Assembly: GCA_015231305.1 (NCBI GenBank)
Contig: JADGBW010000022.1
Coordinates: 1 to 37,692 of the forward strand
From: Magnetococcales bacterium
Lineage (GTDB): Bacteria; Pseudomonadota; Magnetococcia; Magnetococcales; JADFYX01
Length of the DNA stretch: 37,692 nt
Reading direction: 5' to 3'
Part shown: piece after piece, positions 7,784-16,065 of the stretch
Position numbering within the stretch: the stretch's first letter is position 1
Layout: each line of letters starts with the position of its first letter
Position numbers and translations under genes: made by a program
Notes under the pieces: generated by a model
Seen by the model: only the letters and a program-made list of their open reading frames with translations
What the model was told of the DNA's origin: nothing
The model's database searches: none

Positions 7784-8254
7784 ATGAACAAGCCACAAAT
7801 CACAAAACAGTTATCAATTCAAAAAGATCTTTCAGCAATGAATTCTGAGAGAGTAGTTGAGCCGAGTTGGTATTTTCAATGTTTTCCACTAGATGAAGAC
7901 CATCAACACCTATATGCATTAATTAATGATCTTGATGAATCGATTAACAATGACAACAGCCGTGAGGTGTCATTAGGTATTATAGATGAACTAATTAATT
8001 TTACAATCTGGCATTTTGGTCACGAAAATTACTTAATGCTACAGCATGACTATCCTGATCGTCTACATCATCACAATACACACGATTATTTAACCAATAA
8101 AATTTTGATAATTAAATGTAAAGCAAATAGTGGAGAAGCAGATCTTTCAGCTGATTTAATAGTTTTACTTTTGGAATGGTTAACAGCTCATATCCTGGTT
8201 GAAGATAAAAAACTCGCTGACTTCTTGAACGCTCGGGATGCTAATAAGAGTTAA
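7784..8254 (+). CDS. Bacteriohemerythrin, complete ligand set
   Basis: A 156-residue cytosolic single-domain hemerythrin with all expected di-iron ligands: H40 (DEDHQHLYALI), H77 and E81 (WHFGHENYLM), H96 and H100 (LHHHNTHDY), and H136 and D141 (WLTAHILVED). About 25 polar residues precede the domain. It probably binds O2 reversibly or senses O2/NO and redox state. It is read in the same direction as the SulP transporter 87 bases upstream, with no terminator between them, so co-transcription is possible. The ribosome-binding site is weak (AGG eight bases before ATG). There is no membrane segment, unlike the third hemerythrin of this window. Confidence 0.92.
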   Translation: MNKPQITKQLSIQKDLSAMNSERVVEPSWYFQCFPLDEDHQHLYALINDLDESINNDNSREVSLGIIDELINFTIWHFGHENYLMLQHDYPDRLHHHNTHDYLTNKILIIKCKANSGEADLSADLIVLLLEWLTAHILVEDKKLADFLNARDANKS

Positions 8255-8427
8255 AAAACATAAAAGCTTTTAGAAATTGCAACTTGCTGTCTTAGTGTCG
8301 CTAAATTTAATTTTTTGCTCTTTTTGTAAATGCGTGCCTTATCTTATTTGTGCTGTATCCTGTATAATATAATACCTCAAGTGCGCTAGCTTAAACCATG
8401 TACAAGCAGGATGGAGGTTAATGGAAA

Positions 8428-8847
8428 ATGACGGATTTAAAGATGAAAAATGGTGTACCTCATACAATTCGCCGGGCCATGCTGCTGTTGTGGGCTACAC
8501 TAGCTGTAATTCCTATTCATATGTTATTAGAGTATGACAATCTATTAGTTGCTTTCAACAATAATGTCACAACTCTGCTCTCTGTTTATGGTTTGGCGGC
8601 TGCTCTCTATATATTCATCATCATAAATGTCATAGCTGGGCGCAACTGGGCAAGAATCGTTTTTCTCATTCTATTTTTTGCCGGTTTTCCTAATGCTTCA
8701 CAGTTCCAACAATTTTCTCTTTCTCTGCTGTTGAGTCTGGTGTCTACAGTACTGAACAGCTACATACTGTATCTTCTTTTTACCCTACCAGGTAGCACTT
8801 GGTTTACACAAAAGAAGCCTGAGCCGGATACCAATAATGTTGGTTAA
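8428..8847 (+). CDS. Four-helix integral membrane protein, unknown
   Basis: A 139-residue protein with four hydrophobic helices (about 17-36, 45-67, 73-90 and 95-118), separated by short loops, with polar termini (MTDLKMKNG and QKKPEPDTNNVG). I do not recognise a family by motif, and the topology is like many small DUF membrane proteins. ATG 8428 is chosen with GGAGG 11 bases upstream. A closer ATG at 8413-8423 is out of frame. It converges on the minus-strand gene that follows. The function cannot be inferred from its neighbours. Confidence 0.65.
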   Translation: MTDLKMKNGVPHTIRRAMLLLWATLAVIPIHMLLEYDNLLVAFNNNVTTLLSVYGLAAALYIFIIINVIAGRNWARIVFLILFFAGFPNASQFQQFSLSLLLSLVSTVLNSYILYLLFTLPGSTWFTQKKPEPDTNNVG

Positions 8848-8974
8848 CCATTCAGTCTAACTACTGTGTGAATAAGCCGAAGTTAATGACTAAACCAAGT
8901 AATTTAACAGTTATATAAAAAGGTTGTGCCAGTGAAGGAGGTACAACTGCCAAATTTAGGTTAAAGCTAGCCTG

Positions 8975-9385
8975 TTAGCTTATAGCTGCTAGTCGATGTT
9001 TGAGTAAATAGGCTACTTCATCCTGGCGACCAATGGATGTGCCATGTACCCTATCTGTTCCATCTTGGCGACCACTTTGAAATTCGGTATTACTGTGCTC
9101 TTTATAGAGAGACAAAAGACGTTCACTTACACTTTGGCGATTACCACCAATCAGATGTGCATAAACCCCCATGAGTGCTCCAGTTTGATCATGACATCCT
9201 TTTATACCAAATTTGGCGATTAACTCTCGGCTCCAACCTTCAAGATAACCTACAATATATGCATCGTTCATAATCCCCTGACGACTTTTAAAGTCAGCGT
9301 CTAAATATGGCTCTACCTCTGGCCTTATTTCAGATAGACAGTTTTGCACTACTTTATCAATACGGCTCTTTTGATTAGTAAACAT
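8975..9385 (-). CDS. Hypothetical soluble protein
   Basis: A 136-residue protein without membrane segments, which I do not recognise. It is predicted to be mostly helical, with a charged N-terminus (MFTNQKSRIDKVV), a central YIVGYLEGWSRELIAKFGIKG segment that may form an amphipathic helix pair, and a C-terminal half rich in Arg, Gln and Asp (FQSGRQDGTDRVHG and IGRQDEVAYLLKHR). The repeated GRQDxx phrase (GRQDGT and GRQDEV) is a small internal duplication. GAGGGAG lies about 11 bases before the start. A pair of direct repeats about 100 bases upstream may be an operator. Confidence 0.6.
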   Translation of the reverse strand: MFTNQKSRIDKVVQNCLSEIRPEVEPYLDADFKSRQGIMNDAYIVGYLEGWSRELIAKFGIKGCHDQTGALMGVYAHLIGGNRQSVSERLLSLYKEHSNTEFQSGRQDGTDRVHGTSIGRQDEVAYLLKHRLAAIS

Positions 9386-9795
9386 GGCAAATATACTCCC
9401 TCACTCTTGTATTGCAGGCTAAAAGAAAATTTTAATATGTTGCAAATAAAAACAGCTCGCATTTGCTCGGTGTGAAAACATTTTTGTCGCTGTGAAAACA
9501 TTCTATGGAAGTAGTTTTAATAGGTCAATTAAAAAATCTTATCATTGAAAAATTTTTGTCAGCATAAAATTATTTAGCCTAATCAACTGTCTAAAATTAT
9601 GCTAACTTTCTCAAAATCAATTATTGAACTATTATATGTTGAGTAACATATATGACAATTTTGAGATAAAAAAATATCATAAGCCTATTGTCTTTGCTGC
9701 ATCCATGGGCTAGTTTGATCAGAAGGGGTGGGAGCTTTATTCTCATATTGCCGTCTCCTAAAATTACTAATACGAAATATCAAAGGAAAAAAATT
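9386..9795. promoter_or_regulatory. Divergent intergenic region with direct and inverted repeats
   Basis: This 410-base gap separates the minus-strand unknown gene from the plus-strand CBS gene. Two exact copies of TGTGAAAACATT at 9471-9482 and 9491-9502 are 20 bases apart, about two helical turns, as expected of a tandem operator. A nested inverted repeat lies at 9609-9666: TCTCAAAAT 9609-9617 pairs with ATTTTGAGA 9658-9666, and inside it TATATGTT 9633-9640 pairs with AACATATA 9645-9652. Which gene each one serves is inference. Confidence 0.45.
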
Positions 9796-10239
9796 ATGAA
9801 ACATGAGAAAATTGCTACTTTACTCGCACAGACTAAACAGTCCATCATTTCAATACAAAAAGAAGCTCTTATTATTGATGTTGTAAAAAATCTTTCAAAA
9901 AATAATATCGGTGTAATTTTAGTGGTAAACCAAGATGGATCTTTAGACGGCATAGTCTCTGAGCGAGATATTATTCATGCTATTGCAAATAGAGACTCAG
10001 TTGTGCTTGGTCGCACAGTGGAAGAGATTATGACAGGTACTCATAAAGTTACTACCTGTAACACTAATAGCTACTTAGATGATACCATGCGGTTAATGAC
10101 AGAAGGCCATTTCCGCCATATCCCAGTTTTAGAGAATGATAAAGTTGTTGGTATTCTAAGCCTAGCAGATATTGTTAAGGCCCGCCTTACAGAAGTTGAA
10201 GATGAAGCAGCAACTATGCGAGATATGATATCTTCATAA
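9796..10239 (+). CDS. Two-CBS-domain protein
   Basis: A 147-residue stand-alone CBS (Bateman) module. CBS1 covers about residues 10-68 (IGVILVVNQDGSLDGIVSERDI) and CBS2 about 76-135 (MTEGHFRHIPVLENDKVVGI). Such modules bind adenosine nucleotides and often report energy charge to a partner. The start is placed at ATG 9796, which has AAAGGA at a normal distance. An upstream in-frame ATG at 9688 would add 36 residues unlike any CBS protein and has no ribosome-binding site. It faces a second multi-CBS gene on the opposite strand, with a CoA-binding gene between them. A nested palindrome lies 130 bases upstream. Confidence 0.92.
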   Translation: MKHEKIATLLAQTKQSIISIQKEALIIDVVKNLSKNNIGVILVVNQDGSLDGIVSERDIIHAIANRDSVVLGRTVEEIMTGTHKVTTCNTNSYLDDTMRLMTEGHFRHIPVLENDKVVGILSLADIVKARLTEVEDEAATMRDMISS

Positions 10240-10272
10240 CCTACTTTTAGTTAATACATTAAAGCATGTAGT

Positions 10273-10695
10273 TTATAGTTTATCTGCCAGCCGCCTGTGT
10301 TCAACTGCTAGACATCGGTCTTGTACTCCTATAAGGCCACCCAGTTTTGCAATGTCCATAGCGGTTTGGTTGATAATACCGCTTTGTAGCCAAAACCCCT
10401 TGGCTTTTACAGCTACTGCATTTGTAGCAATAGGCGGGGTGTTCTCGGAACCACGGAAGACATCTACTAAATCAACCTGAATGTCTTTGGGAATATCTTT
10501 TAAAGATGGGTAGCTCTGCTCCCCTAATATTACTACCCCTCCAGGGCGAACTGGGATAATTCGGTATCCTGCCTGTTGCATGTAAGAGGCAATTCTAAAG
10601 GATGCTCTGTTAGTTTTTGGTGACAACCCTACAACAGCTATGGTTTTACTCTCTTTTAGTAAGGTAATTATATCCTCGTCATTTACTAGATTCAA
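10273..10695 (-). CDS. CoA-binding domain protein (YccU-type)
   Basis: A 140-residue Rossmann-fold CoA-binding protein, the usual length of the YccU family. Key features are KTIAVVGLSPKTNRASFRIASYMQQAGY (glycine loop), RIIPVRPGG, LGEQSYPSLKDIP, VDLVDVFRGSE, FWLQSGIIN, and the C-terminal DRCLAVEH with the family Cys. The start is set at TTG 10695, preceded by AAGGAG six bases upstream. The frame stays open further upstream to 10806, but that extension would overlap the preceding gene by 62 bases and has no family similarity. With the TTG start there is a 49-base gap after the CBS/PAS gene, so the two are probably co-transcribed. The biochemical role of this family is not established. Confidence 0.88.
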   Translation of the reverse strand: MNLVNDEDIITLLKESKTIAVVGLSPKTNRASFRIASYMQQAGYRIIPVRPGGVVILGEQSYPSLKDIPKDIQVDLVDVFRGSENTPPIATNAVAVKAKGFWLQSGIINQTAMDIAKLGGLIGVQDRCLAVEHRRLADKL

Positions 10696-10744
10696 TGGTC
10701 TCTCCTTAAGCTTACGAACTGGTTTACAAAAAATTGTATCTAAC

Positions 10745-11875
10745 TTATTTACAATTTTTCCTGCCTGCCTCCATTGCGCCAATTGTCCAAAAAACTCTAT
10801 CGTCACCTGTGGGTGTGTGAATTAAGCTGAAACGACAAGAGACACAAAGGCTGTTTCCATTACCAGTACGAAGGGGTAAGTTGATACCGTCTATGGTTCC
10901 ACAACTCATAAGTAGGGTGCTAATAGCAGCCCAAACAGGTTGGTCAACTGCCAGTGGTGCAACCGGTTGTCCAACCCACTCCTCAGGGTCTAGCTCTAAT
11001 GCTTTAGCTCCTTTTTCATTCATGGCTAATATTATATTGTCATCATCAGGGCTAAACCATATTGCTGGTTCGGTTATATCCTCTGGGTTTAATACTGCTT
11101 GATGAGAACGAGCTGAGTCTGCAACTTGGCGTAGAAGGTCGGTCTGAGTTAATAGGCCGATAACCTGACCTTTTGAATCTACCACTGGCATGCGACGATG
11201 TTTGGTTAAAACAAAAAGATCTCTTGCTTGTAGCAGGTCGGACTGTTGCGAGATTGTAGTTGCATTTTTAGATGCCATATCAGTAGCTAATAGGTTTTCA
11301 TGCCAATTTGGGTCAACCCGGTAACGCAGCATGTCGCCTTCTGTAATTATACCTAAATAACTTTCATCTTCCATAACCAATACACAACCTCTGTGCCAGG
11401 AGACCATGCGTTTAGCAACTTCCATGTAAGGCATGTTTGGTGGGACTGCTGGAGGTGCTGAAACCACCATGTCATCTACCAGATAGTGGGCCATGAGGTT
11501 TGATCTTGGTAGGGCAGCTAAAATCTGTTTTTCAGTGATACCACCTGAGAGTATTTCATCATCGTTTAATACCGGAAAACGGCGAAAGCGTCGTTGGTAG
11601 TAGATCTTTAACAGGTCTTGACAATGGGTGTCTTCATGGACAGTTTGGGGTGGAGAGCTTGGCAGGTCACTAATTTTAACCTGTTTAGGGTCATGTCCGG
11701 CAGCAATCCATTTAATAAAGTCAAAATCTGTAACCAAGCCAGTTAAGGTCATGTTTTCTAAAATTATAGCAAACCCCGGAGCTTGGCGAACCATGCGTTG
11801 CCCTGCTTCAAGTAGAGTTGTATCGGGTGATAGGGTAGCAATGTTGGGGAACATACAATCACGGACTAAGCTCAT
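10745..11875 (-). CDS. Four-CBS-domain protein with C-terminal PAS-like domain
   Basis: A 376-residue cytosolic sensor. Four CBS repeats are visible: about 1-58 (MFPNIATLSPDTTLLEAG), 70-125 (RFRRFPVLNDDEILSGGIT), 133-190 (RGCVLVMEDESYLGIITEGDML) and 196-255 (HRRMPVVDSKGQVIGLLTQTDLL). The C-terminal part (about 270-370) contains NIILAMNEKGAKALELDPEEWVGQP, which fits a PAS domain start, and ends with a Cys-containing sheet (LCVSCRF). There is no kinase, cyclase or transport domain, so it probably signals through partners. Combining two Bateman modules with PAS suggests that adenylate and redox or small-molecule inputs are read together (inference). It is followed by the CoA-binding gene on the same strand. 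Confidence 0.88.
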   Translation of the reverse strand: MSLVRDCMFPNIATLSPDTTLLEAGQRMVRQAPGFAIILENMTLTGLVTDFDFIKWIAAGHDPKQVKISDLPSSPPQTVHEDTHCQDLLKIYYQRRFRRFPVLNDDEILSGGITEKQILAALPRSNLMAHYLVDDMVVSAPPAVPPNMPYMEVAKRMVSWHRGCVLVMEDESYLGIITEGDMLRYRVDPNWHENLLATDMASKNATTISQQSDLLQARDLFVLTKHRRMPVVDSKGQVIGLLTQTDLLRQVADSARSHQAVLNPEDITEPAIWFSPDDDNIILAMNEKGAKALELDPEEWVGQPVAPLAVDQPVWAAISTLLMSCGTIDGINLPLRTGNGNSLCVSCRFSLIHTPTGDDRVFWTIGAMEAGRKNCK

Positions 11876-12245
11876 TATTTTATACCTTGTTCTCTTCTGA
11901 ATGGTGGCTTCTTGCGTTAAATCAGCTATTATGCACGATAAAGATAGCTGTTTGTCCCATGCTTTTTGACCTTAACACCATAATATCTTAATATCTAGCC
12001 TGGATATTTGATGAATTATGGACAAGATCTCTTAAAAATGTGGTTCAAATATAAACTTATAAGTGGTGTTGTTTGTAAGTATTTAATTTACACTCATTAA
12101 AAATTCTTTTTAAGGTCGCATGTTAAGGGATGTTTTATAACGCTTAATAAAATATCCGGATAATATTCACAGTAATAATTAAACCTTGATTGTAGTAGTT
12201 AGAAGTCTCTACTTCAAACTGCCAAAACTTGGTTAAAGAGGCTTC
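11876..12245. other. Divergent intergenic region upstream of the Kdo/LPS cluster
   Basis: A 370-base AT-rich gap between the CBS/PAS gene (minus) and kdsD (plus), which must contain the promoter of the long LPS-export/sigma-54/PTS cluster. A perfect 10-base palindrome, TATCCGGATA, lies at 12153-12162, and a smaller one, ACTTATAAGT, near 12056-12065. No RNA gene or small reading frame with a ribosome-binding site was seen, and no promoter hexamers could be assigned with confidence. Confidence 0.4.
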
Positions 12246-13202
12246 ATGTTAGCTAAAGCAAGAGAGACACTGCATCTGGAGGCGATGGCCATTGAACGAC
12301 TGGCCGAACGTTTGGATTCCTCTTTTGAGGATGCGGTAAAATTGATGTTATCCTGTAAGGGTAGGGTGGTGGTTACAGGAATGGGTAAGTCTGGTCTAGT
12401 TGGGCATAAAATTGCTGCAACTTTGGCTAGTACCGGAACTCCAGCCTTTTTTCTTCATCCAGCCGAAGGTAGTCATGGTGATCTTGGTATGGTTGTCAAT
12501 ACCGATGTTGTGATTGCTCTTTCCAACAGTGGTGAAACCAGTGAAGTAATTTCTCTTCTACCAGTTATCAAGCGTATGGATGTACCCCTTATAGCCATGG
12601 TTGGTGAGCCAGAATCAACCTTGGGTAAAATGAGCGAAGTAGTGCTTGATGTCTCAGTTGAACGCGAGGCATGTCCCATGGGTTTGGCTCCAACCTGCTC
12701 AACAACAGCAGCTCTGGCTATGGGAGATGCTTTAGCAGTAGCTCTATTAGAAGAGCGAGGGTTTGGTCCAGAACAATTTGCCCTATTTCATCCAGGTGGA
12801 GCACTAGGCCGAAGGTTATTGTTGAAAGTTTATGATCAGATGCATACAGGGGATAAAATACCTCTGGTAAAAGAGGATGATCTGGTTAAAGATGCTATGG
12901 CTGTTATGACCGAAAAAAAGTTTGGCATGACTGGTGTGTTAGATAAACAAGGCAACCTTGTAGGCATTTTAACTGATGGTGATCTTAGACGTACTATGGT
13001 AGGAGCAAGAGGTCTGCTCTATTTGCAAGTTAACGAGATTATGACCCGCAATCCTAAAACTATCCGCGATGATGCATTGGCAGTTGAGGCGGTTAAAATA
13101 ATGGAAAAGTCAAAAATAACTTCACTATTTGTAATGGATGAAAAAGACGGTTTACTCGGTCTTATACATCTCCATGACCTTTTAGAAGCGGGGTTGATGT
13201 GA
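12246..13202 (+). CDS. kdsD: D-arabinose-5-phosphate isomerase (KpsF/KdsD family)
   Basis: A 318-residue enzyme converting ribulose-5-phosphate to arabinose-5-phosphate, the first committed step of Kdo synthesis for LPS. An N-terminal SIS domain carries VTGMGKSGLVGHKIA (residues 43-57), HPAEGSHGDLGMV and SNSGETSEV. FHPGGALGRRLL closes the SIS domain. Two CBS domains follow (about 205-262 and 272-318, with EKKFGMTGVLD and KSKITSLFVMDEKD). The length is normal for the family. GAGG lies five bases before ATG 12246. It starts the cluster and overlaps kdsC by four bases, so translational coupling is likely. The neighbours (kdsC and the lpt genes) support the LPS role over a capsule role. Confidence 0.96.
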   Translation: MLAKARETLHLEAMAIERLAERLDSSFEDAVKLMLSCKGRVVVTGMGKSGLVGHKIAATLASTGTPAFFLHPAEGSHGDLGMVVNTDVVIALSNSGETSEVISLLPVIKRMDVPLIAMVGEPESTLGKMSEVVLDVSVEREACPMGLAPTCSTTAALAMGDALAVALLEERGFGPEQFALFHPGGALGRRLLLKVYDQMHTGDKIPLVKEDDLVKDAMAVMTEKKFGMTGVLDKQGNLVGILTDGDLRRTMVGARGLLYLQVNEIMTRNPKTIRDDALAVEAVKIMEKSKITSLFVMDEKDGLLGLIHLHDLLEAGLM

Positions 13203-13723
13203 GCAAATCCCAAAACAGAGCCAGTAAAATTAAGATGGTGGCATTGGATGTTGATGGTGTGCTAACTGATGGTGGTATATTGTTTGATAATGATGGTGTT
13301 GAGGCTAAACGTTTTTCAGTACGTGATGGTTTGGGTATAAGGTTATTATTAGATTCTGGTATTAAAGTCGGTTTAATTACTGCTAGAAAATCTGCTGTAG
13401 TTGAAAAACGCGCCCAAGAGCTGTCTCTCTCTTTTGTACACCAAGGTATAAAAAATAAATGGCCTTGTTTAAAGGCAGAACTAGACCGTGAGAAGATTAC
13501 CCCAAAACAGTGTGCTTTTATGGGGGATGATCTCCTTGATCTACCAATTTTAACAAAAGTGGGTTTGTCTACTGCTCCTAACGACGCAGCCAAAGAAGTG
13601 TTAGAAAGGGTAGATTGGATAGCTGCAAAAGCAGGAGGCCAAGGGGCTGTTAGGGAGTTAGCCCAGATGATTTTAAAATCTCAAGGTAGTTGGGATGCGA
13701 TAGTCTCTCGGTTGGCGGATTAA
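13199..13723 (+). CDS. kdsC: 3-deoxy-D-manno-octulosonate 8-phosphate phosphatase
   Basis: A 174-residue HAD-superfamily phosphatase of the tetrameric KdsC type, which releases phosphate from Kdo-8-phosphate. The catalytic Asp pair is in ALDVDGVLTDGG (D17, D19). Further motifs are VGLITARKS (motif II), a Lys in the GIKNK region, and CAFMGDDLLDLPIL (motif III acidic residues). It lacks a cap domain, as expected for this type. It starts with GTG at 13199 inside the last codons of kdsD (GTGA overlap) and ends directly against the lptC start. This KdsD-KdsC pairing is a standard Gram-negative arrangement. Confidence 0.96.
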   Translation: MSKSQNRASKIKMVALDVDGVLTDGGILFDNDGVEAKRFSVRDGLGIRLLLDSGIKVGLITARKSAVVEKRAQELSLSFVHQGIKNKWPCLKAELDREKITPKQCAFMGDDLLDLPILTKVGLSTAPNDAAKEVLERVDWIAAKAGGQGAVRELAQMILKSQGSWDAIVSRLAD

Positions 13724-14407
13724 ATGAGTTACTCTGTTAATAGGCGTGTTGCTCGTTCTATGGGGTGGAGTCAGCTCCGTCAATCAGAGTTGGCTAAAAA
13801 GTCAAGTTTAAGTGCTTGGGTTACCCCTCTGAAATTTTTTTTTCTCGCTGTAGTATTTATGATGTTAGCAGCAATAATATGGTATCTTCGTATACCTGTT
13901 GGGTTAGGGGTTGATCCTAAAGAGAGTGTTAACCAACAGCCTAGTAGTGCCCCTGTTAACCTAGCTACCAAAATCCACCTTGAGCAATTTGATGGCTCGC
14001 GGACCCAATGGACATTAGACGGCATTAGTGCTAGGTGGGAAAATGAAAAAAAGGTTGTTGTCGAAGCCCCTTCACTTGTTGTGTTTCGACTAAGCGGAGA
14101 AAAAATTAAAATATCAGCAAAAAGAGGGACAGTAGACAAAAATAGTCGCACCATGAATTTCCATGGCAAAGTGCGAGCCCAAGGAGATGGTCAATTTGGT
14201 TTGTTAACTTCTGAATGGTTGCAGTTTAACCCTAACAAAGGAATACTATTTACAGATCAAAGGTTCTATTTAGAGAATAAAATGGCTCAATTGAAGGGAA
14301 TAGGGTTTACTCTATTTCAAAAGATAGGAAAATTTCATGTACATAAAAATGTGGAAATGAAGTTTAGTAGCGGTGTCCCTGTACTACCGGCTGATTGGGG
14401 TTCCTGA
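13724..14407 (+). CDS. lptC: LPS export protein LptC
   Basis: A 227-residue bitopic inner-membrane protein. A basic N-terminus is followed by one membrane helix (about 36-55, FFFLAVVFMMLAAIIWYL) and a periplasmic LptC beta-jellyroll (about 75-215, including IHLEQFDGSRTQWTLDG and MNFHGKVRAQG). LptC connects the LptB2FG transporter to the LptA bridge. The start is the base after the kdsC stop. The N-terminal cytoplasmic segment of about 35 residues is longer than in E. coli. It overlaps lptA by one base (TGATG). Sequence identity in this family is always low, so the call rests on topology, fold pattern and position. Confidence 0.9.
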   Translation: MSYSVNRRVARSMGWSQLRQSELAKKSSLSAWVTPLKFFFLAVVFMMLAAIIWYLRIPVGLGVDPKESVNQQPSSAPVNLATKIHLEQFDGSRTQWTLDGISARWENEKKVVVEAPSLVVFRLSGEKIKISAKRGTVDKNSRTMNFHGKVRAQGDGQFGLLTSEWLQFNPNKGILFTDQRFYLENKMAQLKGIGFTLFQKIGKFHVHKNVEMKFSSGVPVLPADWGS

Positions 14408-15198
14408 TGAGAGAAGAAGTTAAAATATGTTTGTGGCATAAAACCCGTATTTGGATAGTGGTTATAGGGTTGTTTGTAATTGCCTTACCTCAAGGAGTTT
14501 TGGCCGAAGAGGAAACTGGAGGACTTGTTGTAACTGCCGATCGCTTAGAGATGGATGAAAAAATGGCTACGGCTTCTTTTAGTGGAGATGTTGTAGCCCG
14601 TGAGGGTGAGATGGTCCTCTTTGCTGATAAGATGGAGGTTTACTATTACAAAAAAAATAGTGATGGCAAAGTTCCTGGTGGTGGTGTTAAGAAGGTTCTG
14701 GCTTTTGGTCATGTCATATTAGAACAGTCTGCCAATAAAGGTAGAGCAGATAAAGCTGAATATATTGTTGGTAAACGAAAGTTGACTCTAATAGGCAATA
14801 ACGAAATTGCCTCAATTGTTCATGCTGGTGATAAATTATCTGGTAAACGCATTCTGCTAATTATAGGTAATGATGGTAGCATCGAGAAAGTATCTGTGTT
14901 GGGTGGTGGTCGTCAGCGTGTATCGGCCAGTATTATGCCGTCAAAATCAAAACAGAAAGTTGAAAAAATAAAAAAACAGATAGATACAACTGTCCATATA
15001 AAGAAAATGGAGCAGCCATTAGCTGAAAGCGGAAGAAAAACCGCTAAGATACCAATCAACCCAGACCCCACACAAGATCCAGGCAACCGAGTGTCTAAAT
15101 CTCTACCGCAACTAAAGCAACTTTACAATGGAGAGAGCTTAAACTCCTCTTCAGACCATAAAATACCTGTTATACCGCCAAAGTTGAGGGTTGATTAA
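14407..15198 (+). CDS. lptA: LPS periplasmic bridge protein LptA
   Basis: A 263-residue secreted protein. The signal peptide covers about residues 1-33 (cleavage after GVLA, before EEE). An OstA/LptA-type domain follows ([38 protein letters not shown]) up to about residue 175. LptA oligomers carry LPS across the periplasm. ATG 14407 is chosen: it overlaps the lptC stop and has GGGG upstream, whereas TTG 14395 would only add four residues. The last 85 residues or so are Lys/Pro/Ser-rich, apparently disordered and not part of the fold, which makes this protein longer than the typical 180-200. Translation is probably coupled to lptC and lptB. Confidence 0.93.
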   Translation: MREEVKICLWHKTRIWIVVIGLFVIALPQGVLAEEETGGLVVTADRLEMDEKMATASFSGDVVAREGEMVLFADKMEVYYYKKNSDGKVPGGGVKKVLAFGHVILEQSANKGRADKAEYIVGKRKLTLIGNNEIASIVHAGDKLSGKRILLIIGNDGSIEKVSVLGGGRQRVSASIMPSKSKQKVEKIKKQIDTTVHIKKMEQPLAESGRKTAKIPINPDPTQDPGNRVSKSLPQLKQLYNGESLNSSSDHKIPVIPPKLRVD

Positions 15199-15980
15199 TG
15201 GTAGAAGATAGACGAAAAGAGTTGCGAGAAAGCAAAGATAGACGCAAAGAAAAAAGAACCAAAGGTCTTCAAGCTTCTGGTCTAGCTAAAGGGTATGGTG
15301 GTAGAGAGGTAGTTACTAAGGTTGATCTCTCTTTAAATATGGGTGAGGTTGTTGGCCTGCTAGGACCTAATGGGGCAGGAAAAACAACCACTTTTTACAT
15401 GTTTGTTGGCCTTGTTGCTCCAGATCAAGGTACAATATGGCTTGATGGTAAAGAGATAACTCAATACCCAATGTATCTTAGGGCTAGGTCTGGGATATCT
15501 TACCTTCCCCAAGAGCCATCTGTTTTTCGCAAGATGACTGTATATGATAATATATTAGCGATATTGGAGACATTGCCATATACACGTGGTGAACGTTTGG
15601 AGCGAATAGAGCAACTATTAGAAGATTTGCGTATCTCCCATATTTCTCGCTCATACGGTTATGCATTGTCTGGGGGTGAACGTCGTAGGGTGGAAGTGGC
15701 GCGAGCTTTAGCCATTCAGCCAAGATATATTTTACTGGATGAACCCTTTGCTGGTGTTGATCCATTGGCAGTGGAAGATATTCAGTCTATTATACGTCAT
15801 TTAAAGGAACGTAGCATCGGTGTGCTAATAACTGATCATAATGTACGTGAAACCTTGGGAATTTGTGACAGAGCCTATATATTATCGGAAGGTAGAGTTC
15901 TTGCTCATGGTAATCCGGATGAAGTCGTAGCAGATGACCGTGTAAAACAGATGTACCTTGGGCAAGATTTTAAACTATAA
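15198..15980 (+). CDS. lptB: LPS export ABC ATPase LptB
   Basis: A 260-residue cytosolic ATPase that powers LPS extraction with LptF and LptG, which are not in this window. The Walker A motif is GPNGAGKTT (residues 56-64), the Q-loop region [21 protein letters not shown], the signature [18 protein letters not shown], Walker [16 protein letters not shown] and the H-loop [11 protein letters not shown]. All are intact and typical of LptB. The N-terminal 23 residues are highly charged ([20 protein letters not shown]) and form an extra basic extension. The start overlaps the lptA stop by one base (TAATG). An 85-base gap separates it from rpoN. Confidence 0.96.
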   Translation: MVEDRRKELRESKDRRKEKRTKGLQASGLAKGYGGREVVTKVDLSLNMGEVVGLLGPNGAGKTTTFYMFVGLVAPDQGTIWLDGKEITQYPMYLRARSGISYLPQEPSVFRKMTVYDNILAILETLPYTRGERLERIEQLLEDLRISHISRSYGYALSGGERRRVEVARALAIQPRYILLDEPFAGVDPLAVEDIQSIIRHLKERSIGVLITDHNVRETLGICDRAYILSEGRVLAHGNPDEVVADDRVKQMYLGQDFKL

Positions 15981-16065
15981 AAGCACATTTAATATTTGGT
16001 ATGATATAATAAATTGGTGTGAACTTAATTCTTGAGTTTGTTATTAGAAGTATGGGAATTGCGTA

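Noticed and set aside
9688-9795. 36-residue N-terminal extension of the two-CBS protein
   Set aside because: No ribosome-binding site, Ser/Ile-rich non-CBS sequence, and ATG 9796 has AAAGGA.
10696-10806. Longer start for the CoA-binding protein
   Set aside because: It would overlap the upstream gene by 62 bases and add residues unlike the family, while TTG 10695 has an ideal AAGGAG.
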